DNA of 64,000 nucleotides, taken from contig NZ_BIFS01000001.1 of NCBI RefSeq assembly GCF_003967555.1, forward strand, positions 3,906,001 to 3,970,000, written 5' to 3'. Under the pieces are notes generated by a model. The model worked only from the letters and a program-made list of their open reading frames with translations. It did no database searches and had not been told where the DNA came from. This DNA comes from Dictyobacter kobayashii (GTDB lineage Bacteria > Chloroflexota > Ktedonobacteria > Ktedonobacterales > Ktedonobacteraceae). The translations under genes and the position numbers were made by a program. Each line of letters opens with the position of its first letter. The first letter of the stretch is position 1. Shown piece after piece: positions 8,107-18,000 of this stretch.

Positions 8107-9909
8107 TTAATTTTTTAAGCCCCAGCGATTGGCACGACGACGGGCCTTTTGTGCTTCTTGCGAATTCCCCAGAGATTCATAGACCTCAGCCTTTAATAGC
8201 CAGGCCCGAGCATAATTTTTATCCATTTCGGTAGCTTCATTTAAAGCATCCAACGCGGCTTTATTGTGCCCCTGGCGGATCAATCCCTCCGCTTTATTAC
8301 ACCAGGCGACCGCACTGCGAGGATTGATCAACAGCGCCCGTGTATAAGCATCGACGGCCCCATTAAAATCGTGCAAGCTAGAGCGAGCATTGCCCAATCC
8401 ATTCCAGGCGTGGAAGCTGCGAGCATCAATTTTAAGTGCCTGCTCATAAGAGTTCCAGGCCTCCTCAGGCATATTCATATCTAGCTGTGTATCAGCCTTG
8501 CCATTCCAGGCAGCGACGTAGAGAGGATCCAGCGACAGGGCTCTTTCGAAATGGACCAATGCCTGTTGATAACGTTGCAGCCGATTTAGTACCAGGCCAG
8601 CGCTGACCCAGACCACAGCATTATTTGGCTCGATCTCCGTAGCTCTTTGATAGGACTCAAGGGCCTTGCGATAATTGCCTTGATTATAGAGTGCCGTTCC
8701 CTTTCCATTCCAGGCATAGAAATTAAATGGATCCATACGTAGAGCCTCCTCATAAGCCATCAAGGCCTGTGAGTATGCCTGTTGTTTTAGATATTGATCA
8801 CCCTCGCGACACTTTTCTCGAATACTGCCCGTACTGACGTTCGCGCGCGATTGATACTGCATATTCTGGCTGAACTGATTGTAGCTACTACTGGGTAGTA
8901 CCTGGCCCTTATTTGTGCTCCTTAGATGTGAATTGGTACCGTTATTGGCCTGGGACGAATGCGTTACATGGCGTGGCAAGACAATCACATCGTCCATTGC
9001 AGAGCCAGACAGAGAATTGCGCGACTTAGGGCCGGGTCGATACGCATAGTCAAAAGCGCGCATAAATTCCATCATATCTGCATAGCGATCTTCGGGGCGG
9101 CTTGCCAGCGCTCGCTGCATAACAGTATCCAGGATAGGTGGCAACTCAGGATTTAGAGAAGTCACCGCAGGGATAGAGCCACCTCTTGGATCCAGTGGAT
9201 GGTAACCGGTCAGCATCTCATAGAGCACGACCGCGCTACCGTACTGATCGCTGCGTGGATCAACGATGCCGCTACTTTGTTCCGGGGCCATATAGCCCAC
9301 AGTACCGCGGACAGTAATAGTCTTACCGACTCGGGCACCTGGTTCTAAAGAACGTGCAATGCCAAAGTCAGTAATCACCAGGCGATAATCCTCCTGGTGG
9401 ATCAAAATATTTTCAGGTTTAATATCACGATGAATAATTGGGCGTTGACGGGTATGAGCATAATACAATGCCAGAGCGAGCTGATGGAAGTTATGCGTAA
9501 CCTCCTGAATCGGCAATGGGCCATTGACCTGTGCCAGTCGGGTTCGTAAAGAGCCAACCGTATACAAAGGCATGACGAGAAAGACGCTTGAGCCATCCTT
9601 GCCATAATCGAGTATGGGAACGATGTTGGGGTGATCCAGCGTCGCAGCGATCCGTGCTTCACGCAGGAAATGATCGCGTTCATTGGGTGTAGTTTTACTG
9701 GGTAACAGCACCTTGATAGCAATGTGACGAGATAGATTTTGATCTATACCACGAAATACTGCCGCGTAGCCACCTTTGCTTAACAAAGCCTCCACCACAT
9801 AACGGCCAGCCAGAGCGGTGTCGAGTAACGGCAGTGCACATGCTCTACAAAATAAATCGCTGTCCCGGTTGTCATATCCGCAGTCAACCTGATCGGCGCA
9901 GCGTCGCAT
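8107..9909 (-). CDS. Soluble Ser/Thr protein kinase with N-terminal zinc ribbon and C-terminal TPRs
   Basis: A Hanks-type kinase of 600 aa. The N-terminus has a four-cysteine ribbon (CADQVDCGYDN...FCRAC). The kinase domain follows (about residues 35-300): a glycine loop GGYAAVF, the AIKVLL lysine, HRDIKPEN catalytic loop, DFGIA, GTVGYMAPEQ, and DQYGSAVVLYEMLTG. After a Ser/Asn-rich linker come about six TPRs (residues 380-595) with the AWNGKG...ALxxYxxAL pattern, likely for protein binding. There is no transmembrane helix. ATG 9909 is chosen because GGAGG lies 5 nt upstream; the GTG 24 nt earlier has no good site. It lies downstream of a same-strand paralogue that keeps only part of the kinase domain. 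Confidence 0.88.
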   Translation of the reverse strand: MRRCADQVDCGYDNRDSDLFCRACALPLLDTALAGRYVVEALLSKGGYAAVFRGIDQNLSRHIAIKVLLPSKTTPNERDHFLREARIAATLDHPNIVPILDYGKDGSSVFLVMPLYTVGSLRTRLAQVNGPLPIQEVTHNFHQLALALYYAHTRQRPIIHRDIKPENILIHQEDYRLVITDFGIARSLEPGARVGKTITVRGTVGYMAPEQSSGIVDPRSDQYGSAVVLYEMLTGYHPLDPRGGSIPAVTSLNPELPPILDTVMQRALASRPEDRYADMMEFMRAFDYAYRPGPKSRNSLSGSAMDDVIVLPRHVTHSSQANNGTNSHLRSTNKGQVLPSSSYNQFSQNMQYQSRANVSTGSIREKCREGDQYLKQQAYSQALMAYEEALRMDPFNFYAWNGKGTALYNQGNYRKALESYQRATEIEPNNAVVWVSAGLVLNRLQRYQQALVHFERALSLDPLYVAAWNGKADTQLDMNMPEEAWNSYEQALKIDARSFHAWNGLGNARSSLHDFNGAVDAYTRALLINPRSAVAWCNKAEGLIRQGHNKAALDALNEATEMDKNYARAWLLKAEVYESLGNSQEAQKARRRANRWGLKN

Positions 9910-10079
9910 TCCCTCCTCCGTGTCGCGAGACACCCTTCATAGGTGTCGAGATCTAAGGGCACCTGGTCAGTGGCACCGCTGTTTTATTCTAGAGATGGTT
10001 GTAGGGACGGGGACAACCTGACTGGTACGGCATTGACCACTATCACCAGGATAGCTTTGCCGTAAACGTGATCTTTGTG

Positions 10080-11762
10080 CTAGAGTCCCTGTGCTTGTTT
10101 GGCTTGTTGATCGAGTGAGCGTGCCCAATCGCGGCATGTTAGTGCTTCTTGCTTACGTCCTAGCTTTTCGAGAACGACTGCCTTATTGTACCAGGCATCT
10201 GGTTCCTCGGGAGCAAAGGATGTTGCTTGATCTAACGCAGCCAGGGCTTCGTCGAGCCGCCCAAGTGCAAAGAGAGAAAGTCCTTTATTATTCCAGGCGG
10301 CAATATAATGTACGTCGAGAGCCAGGGCACGGTCAAAAGCGGCGAGTGCTTCCTGGTGGCGCTGTAACTCATGCAACAGACTTCCCTTATTATACCAAGC
10401 CGAGATCAGTCCGTCATCATATTGTAAAGCATGGTCATACGAATTAAGCGCATCTTCGAACATTCTTAGTGCTGCTAATACATTGCCTCGATTATACCAC
10501 GCGCCAGCTAATGTTGGGTCAAGTGCTAACGCTCTATCATAATCATTAAGTGCTTCCCCAAAACGACGCATATCGCGCAGGTCGTTGGCCTTATCAAACC
10601 AGCTTGTTGCACTGTTGGGCTCAATTTGTGTCGCCTGTTCGTGTAGTACCAGCGCCTGTTCAGGCTGTTTTAAGCGGCGCAGAATATTGCCTTTGGTATC
10701 CCAGAGCGATGCCTGGCTATCATCCAATGCGAAAGCCCGATCGATGGCGATCAGCGCCTCATCATAGCGATGCAGGCTGTAGAGGGTATCGCCCATCGCC
10801 TGCCAGACCGTACCCTGCTGGGGATCCAGGAGCAATGCTCGATCAAAAGCCACCAGCGCATCTTCGGCATAGCCTTGTTCCGCCAGGGCCATCCCACGTC
10901 CACTCCAGGCATAGACATAATCGGGATCAAAGGTCAGGGCCTGATCATAACAATACATCTCCTCATCATAGCGTTGTAAATCGTGGAGTACGCTAGCGCG
11001 TGAGGTCCAATGCTCGGGATCATTTGGACTGAGAGAGATAGCCTGGTCATAGGCCTGTAATGCCTCTTCAGCCCTGCCCAGGTGGAGCAGGGTCGCCCCT
11101 TTTCCGCTCCATGCTTCGACCGAGGCCCCATTTTGCCGGGTTGCCATCTCATAAGCTGCCAGGGCCTGCTCATAGCTACCATGTTCATAGGCCAGGTTCC
11201 CCTCCACCAGCCAATCGCGTACGGCCGGTCCCGGGGTTGGCCAGGGTGCCGGAGTCGGTTGGGGTGTGTTGCCTGGTACAGCAATACGTATCCGCGTTGT
11301 ATCTTCATCCTCAATGCCACTATTCGATGGCGTCTGTGGAAATAAATCACTGGAGAGACGATTCACAAAGCGGGACAAGGAAGATGGCTGTGGAGTAGAG
11401 TCCGGAGCCGTTTTCACCATATAGACAACTGGCCCATCCTGTCCATAGTCAATCACTCGAATACTACCAGGATCACTGACATGGGTAGAGAGCGAAACCG
11501 CTAGCTCCGCATCCTGCAAAAAATCATTCTGCTCCTGTGTATTTGTATCTTTAGGAATCAATGCGCGTACCGTCACTGTGTGGCGGGTCTGCAGATCAGT
11601 GGCCTGGAAGGTGACCGTCCCACGATCTTTGCCAATCAAGGATTGAATTTCGTAACGGCCCTGTAGCAAGGTACCCTTGACCGGAATACCGCAACGTGAA
11701 CAGAAGCGTGCCTCATCTCGATTGTCAAATCCACAACTTTTGAAGTCCAAACACTTCCCCAT
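10080..11762 (-). CDS. Zinc-ribbon/TPR protein with a truncated kinase N-lobe (pseudokinase remnant)
   Basis: A 560-aa paralogue of the kinase at 8107. It begins with the same four-Cys ribbon (CLDFKSCGFDN...FCSRCG) and a kinase N-lobe-like stretch (GRYEIQSLIGKDRG, residues 30-120). It has no catalytic loop, DFG or APE motif. A Pro-rich linker (about residues 130-180) is followed by about eleven TPRs to the end, with repeated AWYNKG and ALxAYDxAL helices. The N-lobe lysine position is not conserved (TVTVRAL instead of AIKVL). It cannot be an active kinase. It may act as a scaffold or decoy for the adjacent kinase. GGAGGAAGG upstream of the ATG supports the start. The intact frame argues against a decaying pseudogene. 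Confidence 0.8.
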   Translation of the reverse strand: MGKCLDFKSCGFDNRDEARFCSRCGIPVKGTLLQGRYEIQSLIGKDRGTVTFQATDLQTRHTVTVRALIPKDTNTQEQNDFLQDAELAVSLSTHVSDPGSIRVIDYGQDGPVVYMVKTAPDSTPQPSSLSRFVNRLSSDLFPQTPSNSGIEDEDTTRIRIAVPGNTPQPTPAPWPTPGPAVRDWLVEGNLAYEHGSYEQALAAYEMATRQNGASVEAWSGKGATLLHLGRAEEALQAYDQAISLSPNDPEHWTSRASVLHDLQRYDEEMYCYDQALTFDPDYVYAWSGRGMALAEQGYAEDALVAFDRALLLDPQQGTVWQAMGDTLYSLHRYDEALIAIDRAFALDDSQASLWDTKGNILRRLKQPEQALVLHEQATQIEPNSATSWFDKANDLRDMRRFGEALNDYDRALALDPTLAGAWYNRGNVLAALRMFEDALNSYDHALQYDDGLISAWYNKGSLLHELQRHQEALAAFDRALALDVHYIAAWNNKGLSLFALGRLDEALAALDQATSFAPEEPDAWYNKAVVLEKLGRKQEALTCRDWARSLDQQAKQAQGL

Positions 11763-12340
11763 GACCGTCCTTCCTCCCTGTCCTACACATAAATATTGTG
11801 CATAGCATATATTGTTTCTCTACTGTAGCGAAAGTATTGCCGCCTTGTCAATATAAGTAGTGCCCACTTATCCAGCTCTGGAAGAGCGAGATTGGAGCAC
11901 ATCAGTATTATTGTTTTCCCATAGTGTACCACCAAGCGCAATGCATTGCTGTGCTTCTGGATCTTCTGTTAGCCCTTTTATCTTGTTTCAGGTAGTATAG
12001 CGTGCCCAACCAGGTTTTCTATTGACTTCGTTAAATGTATCTTCTATACTCCCACTGTAGATGGCCTTGAATGGAACATTTTATATATTTCCCAGCTTTC
12101 TCACAGCATTTTAAACTTACTCTCTGTTGTATATACGCTCATCACAGCGCTTTTGATCTATTGTTTTACAGGATAGGGCATTATCGCCAGCTTTTGTGTT
12201 TAACGGAGTGCCATCTGGCGACCGAACACTGATCGCCTCCATCTACACAGGTATAGTATGCTAATAGCAATACTATTAAATAGCGTATATGATGGGCAAA
12301 TAGTTTAGGCAACAAGAAGTTTTAGCAAGGAAGAAAAACT
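11763..12340. other. 578-bp gene-free stretch
   Basis: AT-rich spacer between the divergent TPR protein and MOSC genes. It presumably contains both promoters. I saw no open frame with a ribosome site, no strong hairpin and no repeat-family copy. Confidence 0.4.
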
Positions 12341-12816
12341 ATGGCTGAAAAAATATGGTGGGAAGGTGACGTAGTGGCTTTGTATATCGCACCGGCCGCT
12401 GACGAACCGATGCAAGAGATCACCAATGTTCAATTAGTAGAAGGCAAAGGCATTGTCGGCGATCGCTATTACGCGAAAACTGGCACCCACTCTGGCCCGA
12501 TGAGCAGTCCTATGATGTCACTTTAATTGAAAGTGAAGCCTTAGAGGGCGTGCAGATAGAAAACAAAGTCGCGGTGACAGCGGCAGATATGCGGCGCAAT
12601 ATTGTTACGCGAGGTTTTTCCCTCAATCACCTGGTAGATCGAGAGTTCCGTATTGGTGAGACGGTGCTACGTGGCCAGTCCTTATGCGAGCCATGTCCTC
12701 ATTTAATGGAACAGACCAGTCACAAAGTCGCGGTTGGCTTCATTCATCGCGGCGGACTCGGCGCAAAAATTATTTCTGGTGGCACCATCGGTGTTGGCGA
12801 TCGCATTCACGACTAA
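12341..12816 (+). CDS. MOSC-domain protein, frameshifted
   Basis: MOSC domains (molybdenum-cofactor sulfurase C-terminal family) bind sulfur and metal-sulfur cofactors. The first frame reads VALYIAPAADEPM...GIVGDRYY and stops at 12526. Inserting one C in the CCC run at 12496-12498 continues as PDEQSYDVTLIESEALEGV and joins the second frame with NIVTRGFSLNHLV, RIGETVLRG and CEPCPHL (the conserved Cys region). The combined product is about 158 aa, a normal single-domain MOSC length. The internal ATG at 12550 is not a true start. Either a consensus error or a recent inactivation is possible; the intact downstream motifs favour the former. Confidence 0.75.
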
Positions 12817-13085
12817 GCTAAGCAGGCTCCCGCCATCGGCACGGCGACGTGTCGATGTATTCATCTTTTTTTTGGTTTCCATAAATTTTTGTGTAAATCG
12901 CCATATTTCTGTGTTTTTGCGCCTGTAATGCTCGTTTTGTATGGCTGTATATCTGCCCACAAAGGTGTTTCTATGCTATATAATAAAGACGGAATGTTAG
13001 CTGTTTAAAAATGTAGGTTTGGCTCGCGCACGCTTTGGTGTGGCCATCTGTCTCCCTACAAAAAATACTCCCAAAAGGACCTGAT

Positions 13086-15831
13086 ATGACGATGTACAAA
13101 GATGTATTTGGAGCCCGTACTACTTTAGAGGGCGCTTACGGTACAGTCCACTACTATCGACTCGCCGCTCTGGGCGGAGCGTGGCGTGCAGGGTCTCGAT
13201 CGACTTCCATTTACGGTCAAAATTATTCTCGAAAATTTATTACGCCATGCCGGCGGAGAGCTCGTCACTGAAGAAGATGTACGCTCATTAGCCGCCTGGA
13301 CGCCTGGTAAGTCCGCAGCCAACGAGGCTGAGTATCCCTTTTTACCGGGGCGTGTCCTCTTACAGGACTTCACTGGCGTGCCTGCCGTAGCCGACCTGGC
13401 TGCGATGCGCTCTGCTGTGGCGCGCTTGAATGGCGATCCACAGAAAATTAACCCACTCGTGCCTGCTGACCTGGTGATTGACCATTCTGTCCAGGTAGAT
13501 TCCTTTGGCTCTACGCTGGCGTTTGGTCGCAACGTAGAACGTGAATATGAGCGCAACAGTGAACGTTATGCTCTGTTACGCTGGGGCCAGCAGGCATTCA
13601 GTAATTTCCGTGTTGTTCCTCCAGGAACTGGTATTGTGCACCAGGTCAACCTGGAATACCTGGCTTCAGTAGTGATGACCAGAGACGACAATGGCGAGAC
13701 TGTGGCCTACCCGGATTCATTGGTGGGTACCGATTCACATACCACCATGATCAACGGCCTGGGTGTACTGGGTTGGGGTGTTGGCGGTATTGAAGCAGAG
13801 GCAGTATTGCTGGGACAGCCGCTGTATCTTTTGACACCCGAAGTAATTGGGATGCGCCTGACCGGTGCCCTGCCGGAGGGTGCGACCGCGACTGACCTGG
13901 TATTGACGGTAACGCAGATCTTGCGTAAGCGGGGTGTGGTGGCAAAATTTGTCGAGTTTACCGGTCCTGGTCTGAGCCAGCTCGGACTGGCTGATCGCGC
14001 TACCATCTCCAACATGTCACCTGAGTTTGGCGCGACTGCCACGCTCTTCCCGGTGGACGCTGAGACATTGCGCTATATGCGCGATACCGGTCGCGATCCA
14101 AAGCTGGTTGAACTGGTTGAGCACTATACCAAGGCACAGGGCCTCTTCCGTACAGATGAGACCGTTGAGCCCCAGTTTGATGATTTGATCGAGCTAGACT
14201 TAAGCACCATCGAACCCAGCCTGGCGGGTCCACGGCGTCCACAAGATCGTGTGCCGATGAGCGCACTGTCTCAGACGTTCCGTACCGCTTATGCTGATCG
14301 TTTTAAGACGGCCCCTCAGGCCAGCCAGACCGCGACCGCGACCGCAGTGGCTGAAAAGCCAGCCACCAATCAGGGTGTGTTGGTTGAATTTGGTGGTGTA
14401 CAGACCCATATGACCAATGGTTCAGTCGCGATTGCCGCTATTACCAGCTGTACCAATACCTCGAATCCATCCGTCATGATTGCCGCCGGCCTGGTTGCCA
14501 AGCATGCGGTAGAGCGCGGTCTCTCCGTTAATCCATCCGTCAAAACCAGTCTGGCTCCAGGTTCCCGTGCCGTCATTGATTATCTAGAAAATGCGGACCT
14601 GGTAGGTTATCTGGAAGCATTGCGTTTCCACCTGGTTGGCTTTGGCTGCACAACCTGCATCGGCAATAGTGGTCCACTGGCCGAGCCGGTCGCCGAAGCC
14701 GTGCAGGATAACGACCTGGTTGTCGCGGCCGTCCTGAGCGGAAACCGCAACTTTGAGGGTCGTATTCACCCTCAAGTACGTGCCAGTTTCCTGGCCTCAC
14801 CGCCGCTGGTCGTAGCCTACGCCCTGGCTGGAACGGTTGACATCGACCTGACCACAGATCCAATTGGAACCGATGCCAATGGCGACAAGGTCTACCTGCG
14901 CGACATCTGGCCCTCCCAGGAAGAAGTGCGCAGCCTGGTTGAAAAGGCAGTCACCCCTGAAGTCTTCTCAAAGAACTATGCCCATGTTTTTGAGGGTGAC
15001 GAACACTGGCAGGCGCTCTCCAATTCGACCGGACCCCTCTTTGAGTGGGATACAAACTCGACTTATATTCAGGAGCCGCCGTTCTTTAAAGATATCTCGC
15101 CCGAGCCAGCACCCGTGAAAGATATCACCGGTGCGCGAGTACTGGTCATGGTCGATGACTCGATCACCACTGACCATATCTCGCCTGCTGGTAGCTTCGC
15201 CGAGAAGAGCCCGGCTGGCCAATACCTGGTCGAGCATGGTGTCGCCAGACGTGATTTCAACACATATGGTGCCCGCCGTGGTAACCATGAAGTAATGGTC
15301 CGTGGCACCTTTGGCAATATCCGTTTGCGTAACCGCCTGGTAGAAGGTAAAGAGGGCTTCTATACCGTACACCTGCCTGATGGGGCCGAAACCACCATTT
15401 ACGAAGCTTCTGAGCAATACCAGAAGGATGGTGTGCCGCTGATCGTTATCGCTGGCAAAGAGTATGGTTCTGGTAGTTCACGTGACTGGGCAGCCAAGGG
15501 ACCCTTACTGCTGGGTGTGCGTGCAGCCATTGCCGAAAGCTTTGAGCGTATTCACCGCAGTAACCTGGTTGGCATGGGTATTCTTCCCCTGCAGTTCCGC
15601 CAGGGAGAAAACAAAGAATCGCTCCAACTAACTGGACGTGAGACCTATGAGATCGTTGGTATCGCCGACGGCTTGAAGCCACGCCAGGAAATTACTGTCA
15701 AGGCTACACGAGAGGATGGTTCCACCTTCTCCTTCCAGACCATTGCGCGCCTGGATAGTGCGATAGATGTAACCTACTATGAAAACGGCGGCATCCTGCC
15801 AACCGTTCTACGCCGGCTCTTACAGGCTTAA
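13086..15831 (+). CDS. acnA: Aconitate hydratase A, frameshifted near the N-terminus
   Basis: A [4Fe-4S] TCA-cycle enzyme interconverting citrate and isocitrate. Seen: SLVGTDSHTTMINGLGVLGWGVGGIEAEA, the SCTNTSNP cluster cysteine, and GFGCTTCIGNSGP with the other two cysteines. The swivel domain has DDSITTDHISPAG, NTYGARRGNHEVM and GSGSSRDWAAKG. The frame beginning at 13186 lacks the first 33 residues. Upstream, ATG 13086 starts MTMYKDVFGARTTLEG...LAAL in another frame. Removing one G from the GGG at 13172-13174 joins them as LAALAERGVQGLDRLPF, giving about 914 aa, normal for AcnA. AAAAGGACC lies just upstream. A single gene with no operon partner. Confidence 0.95.
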
Positions 15832-15949
15832 TTTTTCCTCTCCGTCCTTCCCCCGGAAGGACGGAGAGGGAGGGTTGCGAGAACTGGCATGCCCCAGCAT
15901 GCCTGCCATCGCGCTCCGTCAGGGGCTTGCCGCCCCTGCACCCCGCTTG

Positions 15950-16028
15950 CCCCCTAATTGTTTTAGTATGTGGAGTAGAAAATGTGCAGCGCACATTTTC
16001 TACTCCACATACTAAAACAATTAGGGGG
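15950..16028. repeat. Long perfect hairpin, family B copy 1
   Basis: Perfect 38-bp arms (15950-15987 and 15991-16028) have a 3-nt AGC loop. The loop-proximal ends are GTGC/GCAC, and a GC-rich module GGCGCCAGCTCACGTCCGCCC follows. It lies between acnA and the NMNAT-like gene, both on the plus strand. Confidence 0.85.
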
Positions 16029-16101
16029 CGCCAGCTCACGTCCGCCCGGGAGCGCCGCAAGCGGCGATTGATTACCTGCTCGCAGAATAATAAACATCTG
16101 G

Positions 16102-16938
16102 ATGTTTACCATGTACATCTCAACCACACAGCTTCAGCGCTTGAAACGGGTGCAACGCTTGCTGGATCACCTGCAACCCACTGCTGATCCAGAGGTAGTC
16201 TGCGTCCCGGACACAAAAGAGCCAAATGATACAGTCATCATCTTTACGGGTTCTTTTAATCCCCCCACCATCGCGCATCTAGCCCTGCTTAAACAGGGCT
16301 CGCGCTATGCGGAAACACAGCGCGAGCCGGTCCATCTCTATGCCGCCTTCAGCAAGCGTACGGTAGATAAAGAGAGTGTCGAGCGTCCTCTGCTGTTAGA
16401 TCGTGTCATCTTGCTACAAGATATTTTACGCCGCCGCTTACCACAAGCCGGCATCTTATTATTCAATCGTGGACTTTATGTTGAGCAGGCACAAGCGATA
16501 CGGCATTCATTCCCCAGAGTGAAGCGTATCCTTTTTTTAATGGGCTTTGATAAAATTGAACAGATTTTTGATCCACGTTATTATAAGGATCGCGACGCCT
16601 CACTGGCGGCTCTGTTTAATCTAGCCGAGCTGCTAGTTGTGCCGCGTGGGAACGATGGGGAAGAGGCGCTGAATAAACTGCTCCAACAGCCACAGAATCA
16701 GCGCTTTGCGCGCTATGTGCGCTCACAGCCTTTTGATGCTAGCTATCGGGATATTTCAGCTACCCTGGTACGAGAGCAAGCAGCTGGATATCTGCATGAT
16801 ATTACGCATGAGGTACGCCGATTTATGCTGGGGACACGGGCTTATGCTCAGCCTGTCAAGAGGGTAGATGGCAGTGAGGTAGATATCTACAACGAGCGCA
16901 TCAAGTACCTGAGCCAGCTCCTGGGGCCGGTCTCTTGA
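16102..16938 (+). CDS. Nicotinate/nicotinamide-nucleotide adenylyltransferase-like protein
   Basis: A nucleotidyltransferase of the NadD/NMNAT fold, which joins ATP and a mononucleotide to give NAD-type dinucleotides. Seen: TGSFNPPTIAHLALL (residues about 49-63), the GxFxPxHxxH-like nucleotide-binding signature, and the late SYRDISATLVRE, the ISxTxxR motif. The middle segment ILFLMGFDKIEQIFDPRYY corresponds to the NadD nucleotide-binding GxD region. At 278 aa it is longer than typical NadD (about 200), with a 45-residue N-terminal and a C-terminal extension. The exact substrate cannot be assigned. The start is uncertain: ATG 16102 and ATG 16111 both lack a clear ribosome site. Confidence 0.75.
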   Translation: MFTMYISTTQLQRLKRVQRLLDHLQPTADPEVVCVPDTKEPNDTVIIFTGSFNPPTIAHLALLKQGSRYAETQREPVHLYAAFSKRTVDKESVERPLLLDRVILLQDILRRRLPQAGILLFNRGLYVEQAQAIRHSFPRVKRILFLMGFDKIEQIFDPRYYKDRDASLAALFNLAELLVVPRGNDGEEALNKLLQQPQNQRFARYVRSQPFDASYRDISATLVREQAAGYLHDITHEVRRFMLGTRAYAQPVKRVDGSEVDIYNERIKYLSQLLGPVS

Positions 16939-17014
16939 TCAACGTAAATCGTTGCGAGCCGGGCTATATTCATTTAATGATAGCGCTCAAGGACCGTGGC
17001 GCGTGATCAATTGA

Positions 17015-17698
17015 TCACGCGCGTGCCAGGCGAAATGTAAAAATGGTATTACCGATTTGTAGCTGGTCGCCCTCACTCAGAACAAACTTTGTGACCGGTT
17101 TTCCGTTAACGAAAGTGCCGGTGGCAGAGTGATTATCCACAATCTCATATTGGCCCTGGGTGACTTCATTAATGGTGGCATGATGTCGGCTAACAGTCAA
17201 ATCTTCCAGGAAGATATCGCATTCGCGGCTTCGTCCTATAGTCATGCCAGACAACAGCTCAATGCTGCGGGTACTTGTACCACTATTGGCGAATTGCAGA
17301 CGGGCAATAATGGTTGAACTGGGTTCAGGCGTCTTTCCCATGTGGAGTTCGCGTCCACGCGAGGACGGAAGTTGGAAGGGACGAGTTCCCTCATTGGCAA
17401 AGAAGGTCATTTGAGTGTTACCAAATTGAAGCTCATCCCCACTATTGAGTAATTGTTCGACAATAGGGCTCCCATTGACAAAGCAATCTCCACTTCCATG
17501 GTCATCGTGTAATGCATAGCCGTTCATCGTAGATAGGATACGGGCTTGCTTACGATGAACAGTGATATCTTCCAGGAAGATATCACTATCGCGGCTTCTT
17601 CCAATGGTTGTGCACTCTTTCCACAATTCAATACGCTTGCCAGCTAGAGAGCCTTTCTGAATGACAAGGTATGCTCCCGATATTTGTTCTTGCGGCAT
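17015..17698 (-). CDS. Double FHA-domain protein
   Basis: FHA domains bind phosphothreonine and usually act as readers of Ser/Thr kinases. This 227-aa protein has two copies. The first (about residues 12-90) has TTIGRSRDSDIFLEDITVHRKQARI and NGSPI; the second (about 145-225) has MTIGRSRECDIFLEDLTVSRHHATI and TGTFVNGKPV. The second keeps the SRHH core, while the first has HRKQ, so its phosphopeptide binding may be weaker. Start 17698 is chosen over 17842 because GGAG lies just upstream and the longer N-terminus has no FHA content. It probably works with the three kinase-related genes in this window. Confidence 0.9.
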   Translation of the reverse strand: MPQEQISGAYLVIQKGSLAGKRIELWKECTTIGRSRDSDIFLEDITVHRKQARILSTMNGYALHDDHGSGDCFVNGSPIVEQLLNSGDELQFGNTQMTFFANEGTRPFQLPSSRGRELHMGKTPEPSSTIIARLQFANSGTSTRSIELLSGMTIGRSRECDIFLEDLTVSRHHATINEVTQGQYEIVDNHSATGTFVNGKPVTKFVLSEGDQLQIGNTIFTFRLARA

Positions 17699-18000
17699 AT
17701 GGCTCCACTCTATTTTGCTGCCTGAAGCGGGCTTGCAAGGATTTATCGATGGGTTTCTCTTCCACCGTTGGACTGAGTATAACGAATGAGATCTTAGTGT
17801 GTCAAGAATCATGCTTTGAAACCATGGGTGCTTCTTGCCCATTTCTGGCAGCTATCCATGAGACGGCTAAACTTTTTCTGGCTTATGCCAGTAAACTTTC
17901 TATAGCACACTTTTTTCTGACGTTGTATGATGGGTTTGTTGGTTCTTTCCTCTAAAAACATTGTAACAAAGCAAATGTATTAACAAGGAGAAACGCATCT

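Noticed and set aside
12550..12816. Separate small MOSC-like gene
   Set aside because: It is the second half of a frameshifted MOSC gene; one-base correction restores the full domain.
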